A stretch of 64,000 bases of DNA, taken from Molanna angustata. Taxonomy: Eukaryota > Arthropoda > Insecta > Trichoptera > Molannidae. Under the pieces are notes generated by a model that was given only the letters and a program-made list of their open reading frames with translations, did not search any database and was not told where the DNA came from. Positions 43,840-53,829 of the stretch are shown here, piece after piece. Within the stretch, counting starts at the first letter, position 1; every line of letters begins with the position of its first letter. A program made the position numbers and the translations under genes. The DNA lies in NCBI GenBank assembly GCA_963576475.1, contig OY754987.1:8252036-8316035 (forward strand). Reading direction: 5' to 3'.

Positions 43840-44130
43840 AAGAATTCGACGCAGCTGCGAGGTTGATATATGGAGCTGCCAAAAGATGCCATATAACACC
43901 TCTTCTTAACGAACTATACTGGTCAAAATGTCCAGAACGAGTTGACAATAAGGTATGCCTGATGGTGTTCAAGGCTCTGAACTACTTGGCTCCACACTAC
44001 ATCCAAGTGCTTTGTCAAAAAAATGTTCCATCAGGAAGACAGCTTACATTGAGGTCATCTGGATTACAGAGTACCAACTCATCAAAAGAATTGGACAGAG
44101 TCAATAAGGCGGCTTACCACATTAATTATC
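43840..44130 (+). pseudogene. LINE RT C-terminal fragment
   Basis: FDAAARLIYGAAKRCHITPL, LNELYWSKCPERVDNKVCLM and VFKALNYLAPHYIQVLC match the widespread ending (NAAARLI.G..K.DH.TPLL..LHWLP...RI.FKI..L.YK.L...AP.YL). The frame is open across 90 residues. No palm domain upstream. Confidence 0.8.
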
Positions 44131-44209
44131 ATTAATTATTCTATCATACATCGATTTACTTTCATGCGTCTTCTGCCATGTCCATGTCTCACTAGCATAC
44201 ATTTGAGTC

Positions 44210-44282
44210 GGTACGAACATATCATTGTGTATGAGGATGTACATGTTATTGTTTCAAGAACATATTCATCATTTTAAAAAAA
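44210..44282 (+). mobile_element. SINE-2-like tail
   Basis: GTATGAGGATGTACATGTTA and TTTCAAGAACATATTCATCA, then AAAAAAATC. Diverged and head-less. Confidence 0.45.
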
Positions 44283-44324
44283 TCAAACCCACAACTTCAC
44301 GCTCTAGAATCTCCTTCTTATAAT

Positions 44325-44715
44325 TATTATAACTAGTTGCATGTAACACATGAGATCCAACTGTCGATAGCGATAGTATGTATAGTTGAAGAATAAGTAT
44401 CAAACTATAAGCCCATAAATCCAAATTATTGAATATTTTAAGATATTTTGTTTTGTATACAACACATGTAGGTATGTATGTCAAGATAGGACAGTATGGA
44501 GGTCAGTCCTTTTTTCCTACCCAGAATATGAAATCAGCATGATGGTATGTATGTGTGTTTGGTGATGAAGTATCGAACTATCTTCTTAGATATTGTGATG
44601 TTGTCACTGAATTCAATTTTTATAAAAATTGTTAAAAAAAAATTTCAGATATACTACTAAAATGTTTATATTTTTTATTCAAAATTAAATTATCTAGTTG
44701 AGGTGTTTCGTGAAA
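44325..44715 (+). mobile_element. REP-B interspersed repeat (second copy)
   Basis: Collinear with 18106-18510 (AACACATGAGATCCAACTGT, AGATAGGACAGTATGGAGGT, AAAATTAAATTATCTAGTTG). It stops at GTGTTTCGTG, where the 18-kb copy continues. Confidence 0.7.
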
Positions 44716-44810
44716 AATATAGACCCTACATACAAATCTCGCGTATCTTGGCTTATATGTTAAATGATATCCTGGCTTATATGCTTATATCCTGGCTTAT
44801 ATGCTTATAT

Positions 44811-45864
44811 GTAAAATGATATGTATCTTCTTCTTCTTCTTCAGCTAGGACTATGTCCTGTAGTTCTCGGCACCTGTTCCTGGGAGGAGGACGTCCAGCT
44901 GTCCCTCCATCGTTTGGGTGGTCTTCCTGGAGGTCTGCTACCTGTAGGATGTTCATCAGCTGATATCCTCACTACTCGGTCTGAGCTTGCTCTCCCCACG
45001 TGGTCTCTCCAGAAACGTCTTCTTGTTCTACCCCATCGTACCACGTCCTCAACATCACAAATTTTCCTTATTTCGGAGCTCCTCATTTGATCACGGAGGG
45101 TTACTCCTGCGATGGGCCGTAGAGTCTTCATCTCCGTGGTTCTAAGGAGACTTTTTGTACGGGTGGTGTCAGCTCTTGTCTCTATGGCGAATGTCATGAT
45201 TGGTCTTATGCAAGTCTTGTAGATCCTGACTTTACTCTCCCTCAGCATATCCCTATTTCTCCACACAGCACTTCTCAGGCATCCAGCCACTACAGCAGCC
45301 TTGGTTGCTTGTTCATGAACTTCGTTATAGAGATCATTGCTGCTGGATATTTCTATGCCCAAGTACTTAAATCTCATAACTTGTTCTATAGTTTTATTGT
45401 CTATAGCAAGTTTACAACGTACAGGATATCTTGAGGTTACCATGCTTTTTGTTTTCTCTATTGAGATTTGCATATTTAGTCTTTGGGAAGATAAGTGGAA
45501 TTTATACAGTAGTTTCTGAAGATCATCCTCGGAATTTGCAATTAAGACGGCATCATCTGCATAACATATTATATCTATATTTTTGTTTCCCATTTTGTAA
45601 CCTATTCCTAATGCTTTAACATCTACGATAATCTTGTCCATAATGATGTTAAAAAGAAAAGGGCTCAAACTATCTCCTTGTCGAATACCTACTGCAGCTG
45701 GAATTTCCTTTGAGAGGTCATCTCCCACCTTTATGCGCATTTTGTTGTTGCTGTTTAAATTTTTAATAGCTTTTATAATAGGATGCGGTATGTTCTTTTC
45801 TATTAGGATATCCAGTACATCTTCCAGGAGCACTCTGTCAAAAGCTTTGGTAAAATGATATGTA
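44811..45864 (-). mobile_element. Young 5'-truncated LINE with 15-bp TSD, RT ORF
   Basis: GTAAAATGATATGTA flanks the insert at 44811-44825 and 45850-45864, a perfect target-primed duplication. On the minus strand a single open frame of 330 codons (45833-44841) reads through TKAFDRVLLEDVLDI just upstream, AVGIRQGDSLSPFLF (motif 4-like), IICYADDAVLIA (catalytic Asp pair), MRFKYLGIEISS and the C-terminal RPPGRPPKRWRDSW. A GAA-type 3' tail (CTTCTTCTTCTTC on the plus strand) follows. The endonuclease and RT fingers are lost by 5' truncation, so it cannot move by itself, but the lack of stops shows it is recent. Sister copy at 46.5 kb. Clade not assigned with certainty. Confidence 0.9.
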
Positions 45865-46437
45865 AATAGAACAAAGTTCTCTTAAACAAATCGACAGTTG
45901 AATTAAAAACGTGCGTTCGGTTTGCTGTGCCTAGTCCGTTAGGGACGCGGCGTAATTTTATGTACCTATGTGTGAATACGTTAACAATCTACAGAAAAAA
46001 AATGAAAAATTAACGAACTTAACTTAGTTTGTTTCAGCATTGACAAATTTATTCATCTTCTTTGATTTTTTTCCACGTTTCAGGAATAAAATTAATAGGT
46101 CTAATATATTTTATACAATAGTAACTTATGTATCTACAAAGTTTTTCATTTCTTCATAACATACACATTATAATATATTATTCGCACATCATTAACAAGC
46201 TACCGGTGTGGAAAATGCGATAAAATTTATTGTTTTTAAACTGTTGCGATTTTTCTTTCGACCAATTGCGTAATTATTTTGAGAAATAATATGATTTTAC
46301 TTTGAAAGAATTTGAAATATTTTGTGTGTTATTTGTTTTGTGTGAGCCAACAATCAAACAATATTCTTATTTTTCTTCTCTGCTGTCAGCAGCAATCAAA
46401 CCGTATTCGACCAATAGTAGCAAAATTGCCAATTTTC
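45865..46437. other. DNA without recognised feature
   Basis: No repeat or coding feature. Confidence 0.25.
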
Positions 46438-46468
46438 ATTCCCTTGGGGTAGTGAGGAGTAAAAAGTT
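46438..46468 (+). mobile_element. REP-A terminal fragment
   Basis: TTCCCTTGGGGTAGTGAGGAGT only: the last ~30 bases of REP-A. Confidence 0.5.
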
Positions 46469-46517
46469 GTTTACAATAAAGACACCAAAATGACTTCTTT
46501 CATGACAATCACCCATA

Positions 46518-47142
46518 TTTCTTCTTCTTCTTCTTCGTCAGCTAGGACTATGTCCTGTAATTCTCGGTACCTGCTCCTGGGAGGAGGACGTCCAGCTGTC
46601 CCTCCATCGTTTGGGCGGTCTTCCTGGAGGTCTGCTACCTGTAGGATGTTCATTAGCTGATATCCTCACTACTCGGTCTGAGCTTGCTCTCCCCACGTGA
46701 TCTCTCCAGAAACGTCTTCTTGTTCTACCCCATCGCACCACGTCCTCAACATGACAAATTTTCCTTATTTCGGAGCTCCTCATTTGATCTCGGAGGGTTA
46801 CTCCTGCGATGGGCCGTAGAGTCTTCATCTCCGTAGTTCTAAGGAGGCTTTTTGTGCGGGTGGTGTCAGCTCTTGTCTCTATGGCGTATGTCATGATTGG
46901 TCTTATGGAAGTCTTGTTGATACTGACTTTACTCTCCCTCAGCATATCCCTATTTCTCCACACAGCACTTCTCAGGCATCCAGCCACTACAGCAGCCTTG
47001 GTTGCTTGTTCATGAACTTCGTTGTAAAGATCATTGGTGCTGGATATTTCTATGCCCAAGTACTTAAATCTCATCACTTGTTCTATTGTTTTATTGTCTA
47101 TTGCAAGTTTGCAACGTACTGGATATCTTGAGGTTACCATGA
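46518..47142 (-). mobile_element. Second young LINE copy (3' ~620 bp)
   Basis: A 200-codon open frame on the minus strand (47140-46538) begins at the segment MVTSRYPVRCKLAIDNKTIE and ends in the same way as the 44.8-kb copy. By eye only about 15 residues and a similar small fraction of bases differ over the shared part. A CTTCTTCTTCTTCTTC tail is on the plus strand at 46518. The 5' cut is just after the SMVTSRYP codons; no convincing TSD was found. Confidence 0.88.
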
Positions 47143-47799
47143 TTTTATGATGGTAAATTCTGTATGTATGTAGTTACAGTGAAATAGATATGATCTGAAT
47201 GAAATTCATATCAATTGATATTCAATATCGACATTAACGATGGATTTAGAGATATTTATTTAAGATAATTATCTATAGATATGTATAATTATTTATAATA
47301 TATTATTATTATTTCATTTTGATTATATTACGATATATCACGATACTTTATATACCTACATCATACACTATCTTATCAATATAAATAATATTAAATGCAA
47401 TACTTATATATATGTATGTAGGTTTCAATGATCGTATCGTCAATAATAATATTATCATTGACTACTGTATTATATATACTAACAAATATTTAATTATGAG
47501 CTACTGTTATTAAATATTATATGTAGATAATAATTAATTGCAATATCATGCAATTTTGGTTAGATTTAATTAATATATTCGATTTTCAGTGCAATTAATT
47601 ATTTTTCTATACGAATGTATCTTTGAATGTTTTGTATACATAGATTGTAGGCAATACTAAACTCCATATAATATTTTTCTACTTCATAGGTATAACTATA
47701 TACAAACCCTAAATACACTTTTATTAAATTCATTTCTATAGTACCTATCGATTCTTTATAATATGAACTTTGAAAAACGCATTACTAAAATATTGAAAA
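47143..47799. other. Very AT-rich DNA
   Basis: No gene or repeat recognised. Confidence 0.25.
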
Positions 47800-48843
47800 A
47801 TGAAATAATATATAATTAAATAAAATCTCTTAGTTTTTAACCACGTTGAGTATATTTATATGTCAACTAGTTTCGGAGACGTAACCGCTCCTTCGTCCGG
47901 ACAAACTTATACTAAACTTAGATACTATGTACATAATGTGACCCGTGTGCCTAAATTATGTATCGGTAAGTTGATGGGCGGAGCTTACATTATTGAAAGC
48001 AGAGGTTGTCAACGGAAAAATATTAAATAATGGAGTATTGTTTAAATGTACTTGATTATTAATTATTTTTTGTTTTGTATTTAAGGCTTTTTTTTATCTC
48101 TAATGCCTCCAAGTTATCCAATCTTAAGCCCTCTTTATTTATATGCAAGATTTTATATCCCGTTTGATTATTGAAAGCATGATTATTTTCAATCAAGTGA
48201 TTTGCAAACTCTGAGAAATTGTTACTTTTTAAACTTCTTAAATGCTCCTTAACCTGTTTTACCTATATAAAAAAAATTCGCAATCTTCACAATTTAATCT
48301 ATAGACACCCGAATTACTTAATACCGTGTCTTTATCTTTATTATTTTTTAAACAAGTTCCTAGGTTATTACCAGTATAAAAAGCTGGTTTTAAATCTGGT
48401 GGTAAGTCTTTTATTAGCACTGATTTTATTTATTTTTTTTTATTTTTTTTTATTTTTATCATTTGATCATTTCAAGATTGGATAACTTGGAGGCATTAGA
48501 GATAAAAAAAGCCTTAAATACAAAACAAAAAATAATTAATAATCAAGTACATTTAAACAATACTCCATTATTTAATATTTTTCCGTTGACAACCTCTGCT
48601 TTCAATAATGTAAGCTCCGCCCATCAACTTACCGATACATAATTTAGGCACACGGGTCACATTATGTACATAGTATCTAAGTTTAGTATAAGTTTGTCCG
48701 GACGAAGGAGCGGTTACGTCTCCGAAACTAGTTGACATATAAATATACTCAACGTGGTTAAAAACTAAGAGATTTTATTAAATTATATTAGTTAAAATGT
48801 GCCACAAAGCAATAGCAGCAAAGTATAAAGATGAAATAATATA
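47800..48843 (-). mobile_element. Penelope-like element fragment with inverted arms, 13-bp TSD
   Basis: ATGAAATAATATA at 47800-47812 and 48831-48843. Between them: a left arm (to 48125), a 348-bp centre, an inverted right arm (48474-48789) and a one-sided tail of ~41 bp (48790-48830). The arms are ~317 bp and nearly identical. The minus-strand centre and left arm encode a GIY-YIG endonuclease remnant of PLEs. Each arm also has CGGACGA, a GGAG/CTCC hairpin and GAAAC, resembling a hammerhead core with one change. In minus sense the order is tail, inverted arm, coding centre, sense arm. RT is absent, so it is non-autonomous. Confidence 0.85.
47985..48420 (-). pseudogene. PLE GIY-YIG endonuclease remnant
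   Basis: Minus strand: NNLGTCLKNNKDKD, then SNSGVYRLNCEDCEFF, YIGKTG, FKEHLRSLKSNNFSEFANHL, NNHAFNNQTGYKILH and GLRLDNLEALEIKK. GVY and YIG are the two halves of the GIY-YIG signature, and the C..C between them with the EH..SL helix are typical of the C-terminal endonuclease of PLEs. One extra T at the FF/YIG point and a gap just after KTG break the frame. The single-base A-run difference between the arms decides where the protein ends. It would nick DNA in target-primed insertion if intact. Confidence 0.85.
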
Positions 48844-49035
48844 CACTGAAAAAAAGTTATGTTAAAATTAACCGAACTATAGTGACTACAAAACAATTCG
48901 GTTTGTGCTACAAAATATTTGTTGTGTTTGACCAAACAGTACAGTCATAAAAAGATAAACTTTTATTACTAATAACAAAGGTTTGGCAAAAAACTCAGGT
49001 AGCCAGTTCGGTGGTCACAATTATTTTTTTCAGTG
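48844..49035 (+). mobile_element. CACTGAAAA MITE, copy 2, TA-flanked
   Basis: CACTGAAAAAAAG to TTTTTTTCAGTG, 192 bp, with TA on both sides. Interior matches 30089-30281. It begins at the last base of the PLE's right target duplication. Confidence 0.85.
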
Positions 49036-49735
49036 TAGAAGAAAGAATTCGTTGTTTATTGAAAAAAATAACCAGCTCTAATGAGAGTTACTTTTCATAT
49101 ATATTTTATGAATATGAATAGATTGAATATTATTATATAGGTAATTATAGAGTAGACAAATGTTCATTGTACGCCACTTGTACAAAAAAATTACGATGAA
49201 GCTCATCGTTTTTAATCTCTATGATATCCTATTAGACGAGACATGTATTATTCACGTTATTTTTTTGAAAAGTGGTATTATTTTCTTTAAAAAAATGTAT
49301 TATTTTTTCAAAAAAGTGGAGCTATTATTAAAAATTCGGTGTTTTCATTCTCGTTATTTTATGGAAAATGGGTGTTTGCTTTTGTCGAAAAGCAAATTAC
49401 AGAATAGTGAAAAATTTTATTTTAATGAAATCGGTGTTATTTTTTATGAAAAGCGGTATATTTTTTTACTAGAATGGTGACATTTTTAAGAAATCGATGT
49501 TGTTCTCTACAAAAAAATGTAGGTAAATTGAGAGAAATCAACACTTTATTAAGATTTATCAAGTTTTTTACACTATAAATGTACTTCCATAATTTTCATA
49601 ATAAATATTTAAAATCATTTGACAAGTTTCAAACAAATAAAAGCTCGATTATTGGCTTTTATTAAAAACCCTCTTTTATTCAAAACATATTTATTTATTA
49701 TTTCTAATTATCTGACTAATTAAAAAAGTAAAAAA
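49036..49735. other. AT-rich DNA; weak period near 49250-49490
   Basis: Recurring GTTATTTTTTTGAAAAGTGG / GTATTATTTTTTCAAAAAAG / GTTATTTTTTATGAAAAGCG suggest an old ~30-40-bp tandem repeat. No gene; the 106-residue frame here is a by-product. Confidence 0.4.
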
Positions 49736-49737
49736 AA

Positions 49738-49890
49738 GCACATATTTTTGACTTTTATCCACTAATTTAAAAATATTGACCATTCACTGACGCCATTGAC
49801 CACTGACCATCCAGTAGATGCTCTTTTAGCGAAACGCGTCAGTGGTCAATATTTTTAAATGAATGGAAAAAAGTTAAAAATTTGTGTTAT
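49738..49890 (+). mobile_element. Palindromic element D with hammerhead-like core
   Basis: The left arm (49738-49793, AATTTAAAAATATTGACC, CACTGACGC) is inverted against 49836-49890 (GCGTCAGTGGTCAATATTTT). The 42-bp centre holds CCAGTAGATGCTCTTTTAGC then GAAAC: a GCT/AGC hairpin followed by GAAAC, preceded by a diverged CUGANGA. The inversion point is just after GAAAC. No clear TSD. Confidence 0.5.
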
Positions 49891-49951
49891 TTTAACTTAT
49901 TCTTAAGTAATTTTATAAAAATGATATTTGTTTATATTTAGATATATGTAA

Positions 49952-50872
49952 AAACGAGTGGGTTGTGGCCAACGCTAAACTCCTCACAAACAATTCATTC
50001 TATAAAGTACCTACCTATTTAAATTTTGTATGGAAAATATTCAGCATTTTCATGAAATGAGTTTGTTAAATTATTTTTTCATTTTAATATTTTATTATGA
50101 AAAGTTGATAATTCTTCGATGCCCTTTTATTTATTTATTTATTTAATACAATACACGGCATAAGCCATTTACATGTTACATAGAATAACAATTTTTTTAA
50201 AATTAACAACATTATATATTAAAAAGAATAAAAAACAGAATTAACAAGATATTTCATTTAAAAATTAAGAATACTGGTCGAATATATAAAAAATACAGAA
50301 ATAACAATAAATTGACAAAATAAAATTTAAAAAAATGTTTTTACACAGAGAAATAAACACATGCATCAATTATAATAACATATTGTGTAATATTAATAGG
50401 ATAGTTACAAAAAAACAAAGAATAAAGAAAAGAAAGAAAACTACAAAGTTAGCTATTGAATTTGAATTTTAGAAAGACCTATTAAATGAAAGTGATGTGG
50501 CTTTTTACCAATTTGAAGATAAAAAAATCAAATTTTAAGTTTCCTGCGCTTGAAGTCACTTTGAAATATTTGATAGTTAAAAAAATTGAGAAGCACTATT
50601 TAGATATCCTTCAAAATCTGATGGGGTCTTAGTGAGTATCAGATTTACAAACTTGCAAAATTTGAAAAGAATCGAATGAGTACTTTAGTCTATAATCGAT
50701 AAAGTAAAATAAACAAGCCGTACATAGCACACACACAGATACATTGTGATGAAACTTTCAGAGTACAATCTCAGCATGATACCAGTTGATAATCTGCAAT
50801 AAAAAAATAGGCTTAAATTGCGAAATCATAACTCCCTACTATATCCCATTGGGTTCGTGAGGAGTAAAAACA
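49952..50872 (+). mobile_element. REP-A copy split by a LINE tail
   Basis: ACGAGTGGGTTGTGGCCAAC start, ATTGGGTTCGTGAGGAGT end. The block TTCGATGCCCTTTTAT at 50130 continues at 50485 with GAAAGTGATGTGGC, so 50130-50485 is inserted. The outer parts are well conserved. Confidence 0.85.
50130..50485 (-). mobile_element. LINE 3' UTR nested in REP-A
   Basis: TTTATTTATTTATTTAATAC at the left is a minus-strand tail. AATACACGGCATAAGCCATT and ACATGTTACATAGAATAACA follow, with no coding. It is not the same family as the 60.65-kb tail. Confidence 0.7.
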
Positions 50873-51682
50873 ACATCTTGGGTTTCATTAAAATTTTATT
50901 CATATTCAAAATTAAGAACCACATCGTTGTCTAGTTGTTTTTTATGTTTGTTCTTCTGTCTGCCAAAACAGTATAATAAAAGGATATATACCTGAAATAA
51001 CATTAGCGTAAGGCATCCATATAATATTTTATGTAGCTTTGAGTCATGTTATTATAATTTAACTATAATGTAATTATTTTAATTTAACTACCTATATTGT
51101 CATCGGGAAAATACAATTTCTAAAAAAATCATAGCTTTAACTGGTCGGGAAGCTAGTTAAAAATCGATTGTAAAACTTTGGTCCAAACAGACAAATGAAG
51201 TTAAAGAAAAAGTCGTAAAAAATAGTCCTAGTGACAAATAGCCTGAAACAAAATTAATTTCTCTAAAAGAGTTTTCCATAGAAAAATTCTAGACGCGAAT
51301 AGATCTAATTTAATTATAAGTATCTATATATTAATTACATTTTGAATAATATAAATTGAACACGAAACTAAATATCGGCCATTCACCAAAACGTCTCATG
51401 AAAATAATTAGCAGGCCTTTATCATAGACACAGACTGATTGCCCTCATTTGTCAGTCCTTAAATAAAGAAGTTAAAGTATGTACTTTTAAATATTAATTA
51501 AAATAAATTCACTGCCGAGATAGAGAAAATCTTTTTTTTAGTTACGTAATTAAACAATATGTCAGCTAGTTTTTTCCAAGCGTACCTTTTTAAATAATAT
51601 AAATTATATTATGTATTTGCGATGTAGGTTAAAATAAATAATAAGGTTGGATTGTGACCAATACTAAAATCATAGCATCCCC
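50873..51682. other. DNA without recognised feature
   Basis: No repeat or coding feature identified. Confidence 0.25.
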
Positions 51683-52925
51683 CCTTTCTTTTTGAAACAT
51701 TGAATGAATATTTATGTGCGTTACTATTGTAAACCTACTTTTTTCTTGAAAGGTTGAATGAATGTTTATGTGCGTTTCTATTGTAAACCTACTTTTTTCT
51801 TGAAAAGTTGAATGAATGTTTATGTGCGTTTCTATTGTAAACCTACTTTTTTCTTGAAAGGTTGAATGAATGTTTATGTGCGTTTCTATTGTAAACCTAC
51901 TTTTTTCTTGAAAGGTTGAATGAATGTTTATGTGCGTTTCTATTGTAAACCTACTTTTTTCTTGAAAGGTTGAATGAATGTTTATGTGCGTTTCTATTGT
52001 AAACCTACTTTTTTCTTGAAAGGTTGAATGAATGTTTATGTATATTTCTATTGTAAACCTACTTTTTTCTTGAAAGGTTGAATGTATGTTTATGTATATT
52101 TCTATTGTATACTTACATTTTAATTGAATGATTGAAGGTATTTTTCATGAACCTACATTTTTATTGTATACCGAAAGTTTTTCTTGAAAGATTGAGTGTA
52201 TTTTTATGTACATTTCTTTCGTATATCTCCTTTTTTCTTGAAAAATTGAATGTATGTATATGTACATTTATATTGTATACTTGCATTTTAATTGAATCGT
52301 TGTTAGTATTTTTATGTAAGTATCTACGTATTTTTTTATATACATTTCTACTGTATACTTATTTTTTTTTTTTTTGAATGATTGAATATTTCTTTATGTA
52401 TATTTCTATTATATACATACCGACTATTTTTCTTGAAAGATTGAATGTATTTGTATGTATATGTCTATTGTAGGTACACCTACTTGTTTCTTGAAAGATT
52501 AAATGTATTTTTATGTACATGTCTATTGTACACCTACTTGTTTCTTGAAAGATTGAATGTATTTTTATGTACATGTCTATTGTACACCTACTTGTTTCTT
52601 GAAAGATTGAATGTATTTTTATGTACACGTCTATTGTACACCTATGTACTTGTTTCTTGAAAGATTGAATGTATTTTTATGTACATGTCTATTGTACACC
52701 TACTTGTTTCTTGAAAGATTGAATGTATTTTTATGTACATGTCTATTGTACACCTACTTGTTTCTTGAAATATTGAATGTATTTTTATGTCCTTTTCTAT
52801 TGTACAGCTACTTACTTTTTTTCTTGAAAGATTGAATGTTTTTTTATGTAAATTTCTATGTATTACCATTTTTCTTGAATGATTGAATGTATTTTTATGT
52901 AAATTTCTATTGAAGAAATATTTTT
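51683..52925 (+). repeat. 54-bp minisatellite, two homogenised blocks
   Basis: The unit is 54 bases. Block 1 (51690-52110) has GAATGAATGTTTATGTGCGT, TTCTATTGTAAACCTAC and TTTTTTCTTGAAAGGTT. Block 2 (52440-52800) has GAATGTATTTTTATGTACAT, GTCTATTGTACACCTAC and TTGTTTCTTGAAAGATT. Between them (52110-52440) units are diverged. Because 54 is divisible by three, repeated frames of 18 residues exist on both strands, but composition and lack of context argue against a gene. About 22 units. Confidence 0.93.
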
Positions 52926-53400
52926 GATAATAGTGAAAGCACTATTTTTTACTGGTACTTCAAGAAATGTTAAAAAAGAGCTTTATTAGAATAAAGATTT
53001 ATTTTTACGATTTATAAATACACTGTTTTTTTACATTCTACGCGTATTTAGAAATGAACCAAAAAATTAATTTAGTTGTCCTAATGAGTTTTTCCAACCA
53101 TGAGCCATAATGTTGCCGTATAATGCCATTTATAATTGCCGTTTTTGACCTAAATAGCAACACCGCTTCACATTTGCAAACAACAATGACCGATGTTCGT
53201 TATTTTAAATTGTCAAAAGTGTCATTTGGCGAGTCATGACGTGAACCCAAAATTTCGCCTCTAAAATGGTGCTAGAAAATTACGACCAAACATTTATTTT
53301 GTCGAAATAAAATGGTGTGATTATGTGATCTCAATTACGATTATTTTTCTACTTCTTGAGCGCTCAACAAGTATAATCCGCTTTATATTTCTTAATTACA
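52926..53400. other. Unassigned DNA
   Basis: No gene or repeat recognised. Confidence 0.25.
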
Positions 53401-53505
53401 GCCATGCCATGTCTATGATGGAGTAGGCAGAGAGAATCAACGGCCACAAATTAGAATCAAGTGCCACAAATTCCGTTGTTTTACCAACATCCGTGCATAT
53501 TCATT
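53401..53505. repeat. Degenerate LINE 3'-end-like segment
   Basis: GAGTAGGCAGAGAGAATCAA and CGTGCATATTCATTTTCATA resemble 36.6 and 59.4 kb. Confidence 0.3.
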
Positions 53506-53539
53506 TTCATAGTTTTTTTTACTTAAACACGTATTAGCA

Positions 53540-53697
53540 TAAACAGTTTGCGTTGCTTAACCGTGTGCATTTGGAGGACACGTGCTTTGAATTCAACACG
53601 AGTTTTCAAGTGCATTAGCGCAACAAACTAGTGCCTAATTCGAGGCAGTACTTGTCTCCTAATCAACACGGAAAGGCTACTTTATTGTCATTACACA
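53540..53697. mobile_element. Right end of the 42.5-kb long-TIR family
   Basis: TTGGAGGACACGTGCTTTGA, ATTCAACACGAGTTTTCAAG, CTAATTCGAGGCAGTACTTG and CTCCTAATCAACACGGAAAG match the arms of 42475-43235. Only one arm is visible. Confidence 0.6.
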
Positions 53698-53825
53698 ATT
53701 TCTTCTAACCAACCGAAGATATGTGAGGCCATAAATAGTGTAGTGACATGTAAATTAAATCTATAACAAAAAACATACAGAAAGAAAAACACAGATAATG
53801 TTTATTTTTCTTTTGAAATACCCTT
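53690..53825 (-). mobile_element. LINE 3' UTR fragment
   Basis: TACTTTATTGTCATTACACA, ATTTCTTCTAACCAACCGAA: the UTR block common to several LINEs here. Confidence 0.45.
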
Positions 53826-53829
53826 TATA

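Noticed and set aside
45634..45858. Plus-strand frames over the 44.8-kb LINE
   Set aside because: They are shadows of the 330-codon reverse-transcriptase frame on the minus strand.
49160..49480. 106-codon frame as a possible gene
   Set aside because: Dominated by Phe/Lys/Ile from an AT-rich weak tandem repeat, with no domain or splice context.
52359..52869. Overlapping open frames on both strands with an 18-residue period
   Set aside because: These are direct consequences of the 54-bp minisatellite; both strands are open equally, so no strand has coding evidence.
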